Positions 21,696-32,920 of a stretch of DNA of 64,000 nucleotides are shown here, piece after piece. Made by a program: the position numbers and the translations under genes. The first letter of the stretch is position 1; each line of letters begins with the position of its first letter. This DNA is from Myrica gale (Eukaryota > Streptophyta > Magnoliopsida > Fagales > Myricaceae). The notes beneath the pieces were generated by a model. It did no database searches. It was not told the DNA's origin and saw only the letters and a list, made by a program, of their open reading frames with translations. Location: positions 12,594,501 to 12,658,500 of the forward strand of contig OZ005613.1 in assembly GCA_963930655.1 (NCBI GenBank), read 5' to 3'.

Positions 21696-22517
21696 GTGAG
21701 ATTTTTGCATTGAAGACAACCTACCTTGTTATCCCTTTCAATATTTCAATCATGGGTTAGGTTGCACGTGTTGGGGTTCATAAAAAATCCGACTAACTCG
21801 ATTCAATGAAAAGTGTTTTACGGTTTAAAATGAGATTTTTTGTGAGATTTTTTTTGTGAGGTTTAGCCTTATATACGAGTAGATATTTTGTTTATTTTTA
21901 TTTATCATATGATATTTATTTTCTACTACAGTAATTCAAGATAGAGGATGTTTATGTGTCAAAGGAGGAAGATTTTAATTGGTCCTTGCTTATTATTATT
22001 TTATATTAGAAATTTGTTACTGTTTAGATTACTTGTAGAGATTATTGTGTTTGTTGTAAAATATTATTAATCAATGATGAAGATATTCTTGTTTTATTAT
22101 CCTTGTTCTTTAAGTTTTTACATCTATTGAATTATAATTATTAAAATTAATTTGTATTACCATTTAAAAAAGCATGTATAGGAAAATATAGGAAAAAAAA
22201 TAGTGATGTTTTAAAAATGCTGGCACATACAAAAAAAACTGAGATGATATATAGCAACGTTTTTAAAAACGCTGCTAAAGTCCTATAGCATCGTTTTTTG
22301 AAATGCTGCAAAAAAATCATTATTTTCGGTTTGGGTCTATAGCGGCGGTCTTGACCACCACTATATGACCACCCTATAGACTCGGGATCTTCACTAGCGA
22401 TTGCGAAAATCGCCACTATAGCCTATTGCGACAGTGTTATAGCGCGGTCGCGACCGTCGCTAAAAAAACACTGCTATAGGTCTTTTTGGCCTATGCTATA
22501 GCCCTTTTTTTGTAGTG

Positions 22518-22990
22518 TTTGTTCATCACGTCTTCTAAAAATACATGCTTGAAATGTTCGCAACCAAATAGAAGCTATCGAGACCTTAAGCCGAAATCAA
22601 TTATTCAAGACTTGTGTAATTTGCCGGTGCATAATTTTGTCAATATGCTTCGATTGTTTCATTAAGTCTTTTACTTGCTTTGATGACCACATTATGCGGT
22701 GAACAAAAATATGTTCCCACATGAACAGAAAAAACACAATCTCTTCTATTATTAAGTTTCTTCAAATTTTGAAAACATTCTACATTGAGTGCGCTTGAAC
22801 CAAGATGTCTAGTAGATTTACTGTTGAAAAGGTAGTATGAAAGATAAAATGCAACATCTTTTGCTGGGAATACTCCAACCACTCAGGGAATAACTTGAAC
22901 TGATCATTTTGAAATCTAGGAGGATGATCAGTCTTTCTAGAAAAGTGGATATTTTTACATAAGATATTTATATGGACCATCTTTGATGTA
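22518..22990 (-). pseudogene. hAT-type TTF zinc-finger transposase, upstream part
   Basis: Minus strand, reading down from about 22990: KDGPYKYLM, two stops, QFKLFPEWLEYSQQK / VFPAKDVAFYLSYYLFN (frameshift), SSALNVECFQNLKKLNNRRD, CVFSVHVGTYFCSPHN, VVIKASKRLNETI and then FRLKVSIASIWLRTFQACIF up to 22518. This is the TTF-type zinc finger plus start of DUF4371 in plant hAT-like proteins. The protein continues without loss at 13585, showing that the 8.9 kb between are an insertion. Confidence 0.82.
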
Positions 22991-22999
22991 TGCCCCCTT

Positions 23000-24136
23000 A
23001 TTTCATTACATTGTTTGATTCAATAATTCTATAATTAAGAGCCTATTCCAAGTCAAGTTCTAAAGTACGTATATCATATTCTTCTAGTCGAGCTCTAGAT
23101 GTAACAACTTTCTTCAAGTTTAACTTTAACACTAGGTATTTTAGTAGAATGTTGAGAAGTGTCCAGCTTTGTCTTGAATCTAATGTGGACTCTCAATAAC
23201 ATTACTCACGTATATATTAGTTGAGAAATATAACAATCCTAATATAAAAAATCTCGAATTTGCCGTGCACTAATAATAATTAGGAACAAAAGAATGATTA
23301 TTTATTTGTAAAGGGGAGTGGCGGCACTGAATGGATGTTGTAAGAATGGATAAAATCGCGGGAGAAAGGAGGAAGGGAGGTAGAGAGAGAAGGAGAAAAC
23401 GGGAGGAGAGGAAGGAGTTGAAGAGCGGGAGTAAAACGTACGGAGAGAGAACAAATTGAAAAAGGAACCGAGGGGGCACCATCCACTTTACCATTTATTT
23501 CCCTTTAAAAATTGAGGGTCCAGTACTGAGCGTAGTTTTGAAGTTTAAAATTTTAACACGATAATATATTACTTTTTATTATAATAAATATTAAAAAATT
23601 ATTTATCTATATTAAATTTAATATCTAAAAATTTTAACCTTCCTATAATTTAACACTCAAATACAATTTAAGACAAGTCAATTTTCGAAGGGCCCACTAC
23701 AAATATTAGCATCAATTGGCATACACAAGTTATACAGTGAGATGTCTATCTATCATGCCTCTTTTTTCTTTTTTTTCAAATTCTACTATATAATTCACAA
23801 TTACCGAAGGCGGTCTGCGGAGGAATATGCCGGGGAATGAAGGTAAATGTGTAAACTAAAGAATTATTGCTGCCGCTGCCCATTTGGACAGCAGAGGTGG
23901 AAATGACGCAAAATCTCATCGGATCCGAAGGGAAATGTACGTGGGTCCCAGTGTGTTGAAAATACCAAACCTCGAAATGGAAAAATGCCAATTTAGCCGT
24001 TGGGCATGCGTATCTCTCTGGCCCATCACTGCTACACAGTGTCAACTGGGAGCAGTGAACACTACCCAAAAAACGCGCCGAAAAATGAATTGAGTCGAAG
24101 TAGACAAGTTTCCACACGAGCGCAGAGTGTACATAT
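23000..24136. other. Gene-free stretch upstream of the conserved gene
   Basis: A purine-rich tract (GGAGAA/GGGAGG repeats) spans 23350-23450. From 23800 the DNA becomes richer in GC and plausibly is the former promoter/5'UTR of the gene at 24137. A 203-codon open frame on the minus strand over 23776-24387 overlaps the gene in antisense and has no family features; I regard it as chance. Confidence 0.45.
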
Positions 24137-26301
24137 ATGATGGCCGATTTTTCGTACTTGTCGGACACGGACGAATCGGCGGTGGAGGAGCTAATCTCCC
24201 AGGCACATGATCCCTGCGTTCTGGAGCAAGTCTCTGCCATCAACTGTTCAGCTTTCACCGACTCTTCAGGCCTCCTCACTGAGCTCGAGTCCCGTTTCCG
24301 CAAACTCAAATCCTTCCCCCTCACGAAGCCCAAAGCGGAACTCAAACACTCAACGCAACCTCCGTACACAAAGACCGACTTCAACAACTACACAGCCAAG
24401 GGTTGTACACTCTCTGGAAATGCTAAAGAGGAGGATGCGGTTTCCTCGCCATTCAAACGGGGCGGGGATGAGAAAGCAGGTTTCAGGCCATGATCACCAT
24501 CGGAGAAAGACTCATCGTCTCTTGGTTCTGCTGATTTCTCCACGTAAAAAAAGGTTTTTGTTGGATGTATGCCTTCAAAATCAATCATTTTGCATAATTA
24601 TGTGATAATAATTGTTACTGATTAATAATTTGTATATTATTTTAGGTACTTGCAATGACATAAGATGTCATATTTGCAATGACATAAGATGACATTAGAT
24701 GTCATATTGTTGAACAATATTGTAGAAAAGTCAGACCAATGATTAATGAATCGGAGGCGGGCAGTAAGACTTTTCGGATCTTTGTTGACTTACTTTGTTC
24801 TAGACCGAGATACATGTTAATGTACAAATAGGTCTATACTCATTGTGCATCTATAAGATAGAATAATGGACTCCGTCATTGAGGTAGTGACCTTAAGTAA
24901 ACTAGTAGGTGCAATGTAAGAGTACTTGCACTGAACCAGATCAAATATGAATAACTTCTGGAAACGATCACTGATGTAGAGAATGATATTCAACACAATT
25001 AGCTTATGTTGTCCTTAGACCTGAGAGAGTTATGCAAGTTTGCTTGTTGTGTGCTTGTGCTTTGACTGAATCATTTGGTGATTATCTTCTTCGATAAAAT
25101 ATTCCAGATAAGGTTGTGCCTTGTGCATAATAAGCGAATTTGTATAATTGTTCAATATGAAATCCACCAGTCTCTTGATGAGGTAGTATATTCATTATGT
25201 TTATACATTGTTGGACTCCTATAAAAATGTTGCGCATCAGATTTTGTGAAAAATATTTTTACGGTTTTTACTTATATAATATATTAAGTAAATATTTGCA
25301 AAAGAGATTTTGAAAAGTTTGGAAGTCCAACTAGGTACAGACTGAGAATTAAGAATTATATGAGATAAAGACTTAATCAGTGATATTATTTGGGTCCTAT
25401 TAGCTCATGTGGAATATAGTATGATGAAAGGATAAATAAACATATAATTGTTAGCAAAAAATATTTCACAAAAATAATCTCATTATCTCGTGGGTCAATT
25501 GTGATATGTTAATGAACATAATCACAATTTGTGGAAGCCCATAAATTCTGATTACAGAATATAAGGGGTTAATGACAAAATTTTTTTCATGATGATCCTA
25601 CGGCCGAGATTTGAGATCCCTAAAGATCCCACGCTATAGCACAATTGAGTTCTGAGTCAGCCATTATAAATAGCTCAAAAATTATTTGAGAAATGTGAGA
25701 ATTTTCATTTTAACGAAATCATCTTGATCGTGAGAGTTTCTCAATCTAAATTCTCTCTCTCAAAGCTGTGCTCTTCCCGGATTCTAACAGTTTTCTCACA
25801 TCTGATTCAGCGATCCTTTCCACTCTGCTCTCTCGGGATTCTAGTAGTTTTCTCACATCTGAAAGGGAACCTTGATGGGAAGAGGGGGTCGGAGCCGATT
25901 TCGAAACATGGTTCGATTTCTTCTCCTTCAAATTTGTCCCATTCGTCGTTTGAAGATATGATTTTCTTGACTTCCAAACAGAGACTAGAAAAGAAAAGGC
26001 GAGGGAAATCAAAGTCGAAAGCAGGGTTGTTTTCTTCTCCTTTGGGCTCTCCAAAGAAGGGTTCTCACAAGAAGAGTAAGGAAAATCGGGCTACCGGCCT
26101 CGGTCTTGATAGGAGCATGAAGGACGAATTTTATCGGATTTGAGCACCTTTCCGACCAAAAAACAGCAAAAGATGCTGATGAAGGCAATGAAAGAGGAAG
26201 AGAAGATTATCCGGGAGGCCGAGAAAATCGTCAAGAGTGCGAAGGATGCCTCAGCCAGGTTGAGTGTTTCTGGCAGTGAAGATGAGCTAATTGATGATTA
26301 A
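24137..26301 (+). pseudogene. Conserved plant protein of unknown function, broken by a solo LTR
   Basis: The frame starts MMADFSYLSDTDESAVEELI, an acidic N-terminus, then CVLEQVSAINCSAF and ELESRFRKLKSFPLTKP. Stops lie at 24491 and 24545, but the frame continues (SPSEKDSSSLGSADFST) to a 1231-bp LTR insertion at 24559. After it the same frame resumes (FLTSDSAILSTLLSRDSSSF), shifts near 25868 to NLDGKRGSEPISKHGSI, and shifts again near 26135 to DLSTFPTKKQQKMLMKAMKE, EEKIIREAEKIVK and SEDELIDD. The basic Ser/Lys-rich middle and the terminal KEEEKI.REAEKIVK coiled coil resemble a plant family without known function. Probably a single-exon gene at its original locus. Confidence 0.6.
24559..25789. 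mobile_element. Solo LTR (TG...CA) with 5-bp target duplication GTTTT
   Basis: The insert begins TGTTGGATGTATGCC and ends GGATTCTAACA. Directly flanking it are GTTTT (24554-24558) and GTTTT (25790-25794). Removing the insert and one duplicate rejoins the gene frame exactly (KKG-FLTS). It has no coding domain, about 1.2 kb, with repeated 'gacataagatgtcat' wording near 24656-24708. This is the expected product of recombination between two LTRs. Confidence 0.85.
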
Positions 26302-27830
26302 AGCTCAGAACTGAGAGTACTTCCCGTAATTCTGGAAACAATAATGTCAGCTATAGTGGCTATTATAATCATATAGTGGCTCTTAATGCCTATAAGCATT
26401 TAAATCCTTTTTCATCCTTCACATGATGTGCCAAGCCTGCATTCATGAAATTGCCTTATACGGATGGCAAATATGTCTTCCTTGGATATTATATCGTTGT
26501 CCATGAATACTTAATTCGAGAATTTTTTAAAAAGCATACTGAAGAGTATTTGTTAGAATATGGCCACTTCCCATACTATCTGCTGGATGATGTCCATCTG
26601 ATATTGCATTTAACTCGGCTCACAAAGATAAAGCAAACCCTGCTATAAAGTCATGCAGCTGCTGCCACAGATGTTCACTCTTTGTGCTCATAAATAGTTG
26701 TCTGTACCTTGTAGCTTGAGCCTGCTGAGAATACTCATTGGTCTTATATCTGGACCTGTTATGGAATTTTTAGTTCATTGGCACAAAACTTGGGAGGATG
26801 GGGTTGAGGAACTCGGAGGTAATTTAGCTCGGTTTGGAATAAAAATTACTGAGATATCATGTTATTTACTTGGATGATCAGTCTTCATCAACGTTCAAAG
26901 TTTATCCTGTTCCTGCAAAAGATGAAATTTGAATTATGCTGGGCTCTGTGTTTGACTGTTTTAAATATTTATGTGCTAAACGGCAATTTCCTTGATGAGA
27001 GGGGCTTTTGCCTCGCTTTTTCTGACAAAAATTAAGGGAGACTTCAGTTACAGGACAGGTCACCTTGCCCTCCATCTTGGCCAAAAGATATAGTTGAGAT
27101 TCAGAGAACATTTCTGAAATCCCCCTCAAGAGTGAAAGTATATGGCAGGGTGGCTGCTTCCAAATCATGTCTTATTACTATTACGGATACACTGTATATA
27201 CTGTATGCTGGCAAAGTTCTTAAGTAATCATTCGGTTTGGCATGCTAAGACTACTTCTTGAGCAAAGTTTGATGGTATGGTTACCTATGAATTAGATACT
27301 AGTAACAAATTATAGGTAGCTTGCATTGCAAAATCTGCCGGGCTGCATAAGAAAGCTTTTTGTATTTCTGAAATTGCTAAACAATCTTGGGACTGGAGAA
27401 GTATTTTGTAGCTTTGCCCTACTCTAGAGTTATAAAAGATTGAATGAACGAAGTTAATCTTGATTTCTTTGTCGGTAATGCTTTTCTTCAAGAAAGTTTA
27501 ATTACTAATCCTATAAATAGAAAGGATGAAGAATCAAAAGAAGAATGAAGAGGGAGTTATCCTAAAAGAGTACAAGCGTATCCTATCTTTATTTAATTTT
27601 TGGGGTGGTATTTTTCTGTAAGTCCAATCTTCATTACAGGGCTTTATTGAGGACGTAAAAGACAGTTACATGCTGAGATTCTAGGATCTCAGGCTTTCCA
27701 AGTAAGCTCTAGTACTGTCCATGTTAGGATTAGAATGACGGGTTTGGTTGTTTGTAGGAAAGTGAAGATAGAAGTTAGAAAGGTTAGTATGAAGAACTTC
27801 TCTCCAAATGCACTAGATAGAATAACTTTC
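26302..27830. other. No recognisable gene
   Basis: This begins with what may be the 3'UTR of the preceding gene. Short frames at 26445 and on the minus strand at 26902 and 27285 show no family motif and no splice structure I trust. From about 27650 the DNA takes on the look of an LTR leading into the TTCTAGAA cluster. Confidence 0.45.
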
Positions 27831-27859
27831 CTTTCTTTTTGGCTTCAACTATTACAAAA

Positions 27860-28130
27860 CTTTACCCCATGAAGGGTATTTATAGGTGGGTGGAAGATAT
27901 TTCTAGAACCACCCATTAATCTTACTCTTTCTAGATTGTCCTTGCATCTTCCTAGGTAGATTATTCATGAATACTCTAGAACATTATACAAGGTACATGT
28001 ACTAGAACATTGTAGAATAGTGTAGAACATGTATGATCATTCTAGAACATTCATGGATATTCTAGAAGGTATATGTACTAGAATATTCTAGAACATGTGT
28101 GAACATTCTAGAACATTCTAGAAATGCATC
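27860..28130. promoter_or_regulatory. Cluster of TTCTAGAA palindromes (heat-shock-element-like)
   Basis: At least ten copies of 'ttctagaa/ctagaacatt' occur within 270 bp, for example near 27900, 27980, 28048, 28085 and 28105-28120. Adjacent nTTCnnGAA units are the core of heat shock elements, and similar clusters sit in LTRs of heat-responsive copia elements. No coding region of such an element is attached here, so function is inferred only from the motif. Confidence 0.45.
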
Positions 28131-28309
28131 ACCTTTAATAGTCCAGCTTTTTGCTGGAAAAACATGCATTAGCAAAGAAATTCTCTCGTATTAGCGGTGA
28201 TGAAAAAGGTTATATAACCAATGGGCACTTACTAATGACAAAAATAAGTTGTCGCTAACGAGCTGCCTTGGCACTGCCAAAATCATTAAGCAAAAAGAAA
28301 ATTGTTAAC

Positions 28310-29310
28310 TGACTATACCGGGGATAAAAATTGTGTCGTGCTAGCAGGTTATCGTTTATAATTAACTCATTCCTTAAAATCCAACCGGACGTTGGTTTGT
28401 CAATGAGATCAAGGCAGATGAGACACAGGATTCCTATAAGTTTACTCTTAACATTATGAGTTCGTTCATTTCAACTAGTGCTTTGCATTTGCGGTGCTTG
28501 TTACGGTTTGTGCCCTTACCTGTATCGCAACCGCTTTTGGTGGTTTTCCGAAATTGGGAATCGCTTCCAGCCCATTTATTGGCAGTAACTGCTACTAGGT
28601 GGTACTGGTTTGGCCGTCGCGGCGGGCGGATCTCTTTTCCTTGCTTCACCCGAATATTTCTTGCTTCAAGTCCCTTCTTTTTTATGTTTCTTCTCCTTAT
28701 CTCCCTGGTTAGTGCAAGCTCTCCCTTTACCATATGAAGCAGCTCTCCCTTGGATTCTTAATCTCAATGCAACTGTTTGAAGAGGAGCTTGTCACCTCCT
28801 TGGTTGTCCAGCACATGGTTGGCGGATTCTTCGACAATTTTTTCATACTTCTAGATCTCTTCTCCTTGCTGGCTGGTTCTCCCTTCTAGCTACTTGCTTC
28901 CCATTTATAGATCACTCTAGCTCTCCGTCCTCGTTCCTCACGGGTTCAAGAACTCAACGAAGCTGGTGATCTCTTGTTTTTTTTTTTTTTAAGAAATGAG
29001 GATGGTGGCACCGAATTTTATTGAAAATCCTCACTTATGACAGAAGAATAGAATACTGTGGTTACATCTAAACCAGATAGGACTCACAAAAAAATAAAAA
29101 ATAAAATAAAGGACTCAAAATACCAAAAAAAAAAACTGCAAGCCAATAAACAAATTAACAGACATAAATTGTTGTACTTCAATTCTAGTATTAGGAAAAC
29201 CCATCTTATGAAATTGCAAAATATCGTTTGATTATCTCCTTGATTATCTCATTGGTTCGGCAACAAGTATCATAGAGTACATGTTAAAAAGGTACTCTTC
29301 TTCATTAATT
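28310..29310. repeat. Duplicated segment D1, copy 1
   Basis: From 'ggggataaaaattgtgtcg' through 'ggcagtaactgctactaggtgg' to 'aaaggtactcttctt' this is collinear with 53700-53843 plus 57873-58720. Both copies contain the same open but unrecognised frames (here 28456-28737 plus strand) and a minus-strand poly-A tail with 'caataaaatt' (poly-T near 28978, then 'ccgaattttattgaaaa'), which looks like the 3' end of a LINE or SINE inserted before duplication. The duplicated part continues at 34740-34885. Confidence 0.75.
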
Positions 29311-29332
29311 TTGAAAAGTCCTACTTAGACCC

Positions 29333-30178
29333 TGTTAACACCTAGAGAGGTGAATAGGTGTTTCTTCTCTATTTAAAAATCAATAACAATTTTAGAACAA
29401 GTCCTATAATTGTTGAGTCTAGATCTGAATAAACAGTCAACGAAATAAGCGGCGGAATAATAATAATAAAAATATCAATCACACAAGAACAAGGATTTTT
29501 TGTTGACGAAGTAGAAAACCTTTGAACTTACCTTTCAAAAGAAAAACATTCCGGGCTAGCAGCCACAAGAAATTCACTAAGAAATAAAACCTTAAAACGG
29601 TGATTCAGACACTCTGACTACACCGATGTAATAATCTAAGTAATCTAACCTAGGCTCGCTTCCTGCGAATAACCCTCAGCTCTTTGAGGTTCTTCTTATG
29701 AACTTTTTATGAACGTTTTTGTTCTTTAACATCGGGAACTCCTGCAGCCAAACTCCCATAAGAAGGTGAGTTTCAATGGTGATTAAATCTAGATAACTGG
29801 AAAAATCTGAACTGTTTATGAGCAGAAATATCTAACGGATTTTCTCTCCCTGGGGAGGAGGCTTGAATAAAGCTTGGAATGACCTCCTCAAATTTTCTTG
29901 GTCAATCTTTCTATGTATTTATAGATTTGGTTAAGTTCTATTTCAAAAAGAATTATAAAGGGAATGAAATATTTCAAATTTCAAATTTTGAAAATAGTTT
30001 CGGAATTTTCTCAGAGGCATCACCAGCTCCTTTTTTTAGCTCTTCATCTTATTGATGTCCTTATCCTTTCAAACTTTGAAAAGACTCCTTAATCTCTTGA
30101 AAACTTTGACAAAACTTAAAATAAAACTCAATTAGAATTTTAAATTTGATACAAAATTATGCCAACATTAAAACACTA
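29333..30178 (-). mobile_element. LTR-like sequence, reverse orientation
   Basis: It begins TGTTAACACCTAGAGAGGTG and ends near 'acattaaaaca', features of plant copia-type LTR edges. There is no coding region inside. It interrupts duplicated segment D1 copy 1, since copy 2 lacks it. The target duplication is not evident. Confidence 0.45.
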
Positions 30179-30458
30179 GGCCTTGTTTGGGATCATGATT
30201 GAACTCAGACTTTAAGACTTAAGTCATTCTTTAAGTCCCACACGTTTGGATGTGTTAGGATTCTTAGCTGGTTTCTGCAAACATCACAGACCTGTCAACG
30301 TTTCCCCCGCTTGCGTGCCTCAAAGTCAAATGTCGAATTAAAAAATAGAAAATATTATTGTTTCTTGTTTCTTGTTTCTCCAATTGACATTACACTTCAT
30401 CATCTGATTGACACAGAATGTAGGACCCTAGACTTTTAAATACTATCCAATTAAAGTT

Positions 30459-30622
30459 GCTTTTTACAGCACGAGCTCTAGAATGGGGTCCACCTAGAAT
30501 TTCTTTTTATAGCATGTGCTCTAGAATAGGGTCCACCTAGAGTTTCTTTTTACAGTGTGGGCTCTAGAATGTGCTCCACCTAGAGTTGCTTTTATAGCAT
30601 GGACCCTAGAATGAGGTCCACC
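30459..30622. repeat. Minisatellite, about four copies of a 43-bp unit
   Basis: Each unit reads roughly 'tttttayagcatgngctctagaat' then 'rgggtccacctagartt'. Copies start near 30459, 30502, 30545 and 30588. It ends just before the left LTR of the minus-strand copia element. Confidence 0.85.
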
Positions 30623-31636
30623 GTTTGATTGTCACATTTCTTTTAAATATTACAAATAAAATAAAGTTTTGTAAAACTAAGGAACAATACGATCTAAGAA
30701 AGCGTAACAAAGAGAGAAAAGAGAGCAATAGTCCTTCAAGAACTATGATATATTCTAAATATTGTTGTGTCTAATAATTCATCTCAATACCCATTTATAT
30801 AGCCATAGAGGAGATACAAAGAATTAAAAGGAATTCAAATGGAATTAAAAAGGTACATAATGATGAGAAAACTAACGGTTGGTAAAAGGTGTAACGGGTG
30901 TAACGGTCATCCAAAATAACTCATAATATTCATAACACTCCCCCTTGGATGACCATACACAACAAATATGCCTCGTTAAAACCTTGCCAAGGAAAACCTA
31001 ATGGGAAAAAACCAATAGCAAAGGAAAAAAAAGTACATTACTCGTGTGTATCTTTGAGTGGTAGAAGATTGCCTCATTAAAACCTTGCAAAGAAAAACAC
31101 AATGGGCCAAAACCTTTGCGAAGGGAAAAGAGTACAATCTATACCAATATAGAAAACTCCCCCTTAAAAGGAAGACTAGCTTCAAGAAGAAAAATCTTTG
31201 AGATGTCGCATTCCAATGTTGTGCACAATCTTGTTGAATGTTGCAGTGGGTAATGATTTGGTGAATAAATCTGCTAAATTGTAACTTGAACGTATCTGTT
31301 TGACATCAATTTCACCGCTCTTCTGGAGTTCATGAGTATAAAATAATTTAGGTGAAATATGTTTGGTTCTATCACCTTTAATGTAACCCCCTCTGATCTA
31401 TGTGATATACAAGCAACATTGTCTTCATACAAAATTATGGGACTGCCTTTAATTGATCAAAGACCACATTTTTCTTGAATATGTTGAATCACTAATTTCA
31501 ACCAAACACATTCCCAGCTTGCCTCATGAATTGCAATTATTTCAGAGTGATTCGAAGAGGTAGCAGATATTGTTTGCTTGATGGATCTCCATGAAATGAC
31601 AGTACCTCCATAGGTAAATAAATATCCAGTTTGCGA

Positions 31637-31945
31637 TCATCCTTTATGTGGATCAGATAAATAGCATGCATCTGCAAAACAAACGAACTGAGCAGTTGAT
31701 TCTTTTAGATAATATAATCTCATGTCATTGGTTCCTCGGAGATAACGTAATACTCGTTTGACTCCATTCCAATTTCTCCGAGTTGGTGCAGAGCTATATC
31801 TATCAAGCAAATTAACTGCAAATGTTATATCAGGATGAATGCAATTTGCAAGGTACATTAATGCGCCAACTGCACTGAGATGTGGTACTACAGGACCAAG
31901 AATCTCTTCTTCTTCTTCATTAGGACGAAATGGATGTTTCTTCAC
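31637..31945 (-). pseudogene. Copia RT/RNase H connection and RNase H start
   Basis: The minus strand reads KKHPFRPNEEEEEILGP, then HLSAVGALMYLANCIHPDIT, FAVNLLDRYSSAPTRRNWNG and RVLRYLRGTNDMRLYY, ending with the first RNase H Asp in FADACYLSD. This order is diagnostic for copia pol. Stops and frameshifts separate it from the RT at 32271 (the YVDD region around 32170 is broken). Confidence 0.88.
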
Positions 31946-32270
31946 ATCTAGTGATCATACAACCATTGGAGTACTCGGAGGATGAGCTTTATCCATATCA
32001 AAGTGCTTCAAGACTTTTTCAGTATATGTCGATTGATGGACAAAAATTCCACTTGGGAAATGCTCAAGCTGCAGGCCAAGACATAATTTAGTTTTTTCAA
32101 GATCTTTCATTTCAAATTCGCTTTTTAAACAATTTACAGTCTTTGTGAGCTCTGTTGGAGTCCCCTCACAAGATTTAAATCATCAACATATACTACAATT
32201 ACTACGAATTCAGATTCTGATATCTTGATAAAAACACACGGGCAAAGTATATTATTCTCATATCCCTGCT

Positions 32271-32920
32271 TCAGGAGATATTCATTAAGACGATGATACC
32301 ACATGCGTCCGGATTTTTTAACCCATACAAAGATTTTTGCAGCTTGATAGAGTACATGCTTTTGGATGTAAAATTACATGCATCGGGCATTTTAAATCCT
32401 TCAGGGATTTTCATGTATATATCATGGTCTAATGAACCATATAAGTATGCAGTCATGTCATCCATTAATCGTATATCTAATCTTTCTGTGACTACTAAGC
32501 TGATTAAAAATCTGAAGGTAATTGAATCCATTAAGGGTGAATATGTCTCTTTATAATCAATCCCGGGTCTCTGCGAGAAACCTTGTGGGACAAGTTGTGC
32601 TTTATATCTCACGACTTCATTTTTCTCATTACGTTTTCACACAAATACTCATATCTAACAGGCACGACATCTTCAGGTGTCTGGACTACAGGTCCAAATA
32701 CTTCACGTTTGGCTAGAGAGTTTAACTCTGCTTGGATTGTTTCTTTCCACATTGGCCAATCATTTTTACGTCGACATTCTTCGATGTTGGCTTTTGTGCA
32801 CAATCGAGATTTTGATGATTTCAATAAATGGATGAAGTTTACAAAATGGACATTTTCAAAGACAAAGACAACTTGACGAAAAGAGCTAAACCTTGAAGAA
32901 AGAAGAACAAGAAGATGCAA
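32271..32920 (-). pseudogene. Copia reverse transcriptase (RVT_2) N-terminal half
   Basis: Minus strand: NIEECRRKNDWPMWKETIQA, ELNSLAKREVFGPVVQTPED, then after a frameshift YKAQLVPQGFSQRPGIDYKE, TYSPLMDSITFRFLISLV, DIRLMDDMTAYLYGSLDHDI and LQKSLYGLKN. These are the standard RVT_2 blocks of copia. Its upstream end runs into the forward LTR at about 32815. Confidence 0.88.

Larger units (their letters stand above)
13586..22517. mobile_element. CACTA family A element (A3) inserted in the hAT gene and carrying NRAMP exons
   Basis: The left end is CACTACAAAAAAAGG at 13586 and the right end TTTTTTTGTAGTG at 22517. Both have subterminal gcggcggt/accgcc motifs (13620-13790 and 22250-22510). Flanking triplets are TTC and TTT, a one-base mismatch for a 3-bp duplication. 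Strong support for the borders comes from the hAT transposase: its protein runs collinearly from 22518 on one side to 13585 on the other. The right half (about 21930-22270) is the inverted equivalent of the internal blocks of A1, A4 and A5. Cargo is NRAMP exons; a CACTA-B element is nested inside. Confidence 0.82.

Noticed and set aside
23776..24387. 203-codon minus-strand frame as a gene
   Set aside because: It lies antisense to the conserved plus-strand frame at 24137, has no family motif, and its composition looks random.
26445..26648. 67-codon frame MKLPYTDGKYVFLG... as a gene
   Set aside because: There is no recognisable family, no supporting exon structure and no paralogue in the window.
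28456..28737. Shared D1 frame as a functional gene
   Set aside because: The frame is open in both copies, but lengths differ (93 versus 147 codons), no family is recognised, and a LINE-like tail lies next to it. Listed only as duplicated DNA.
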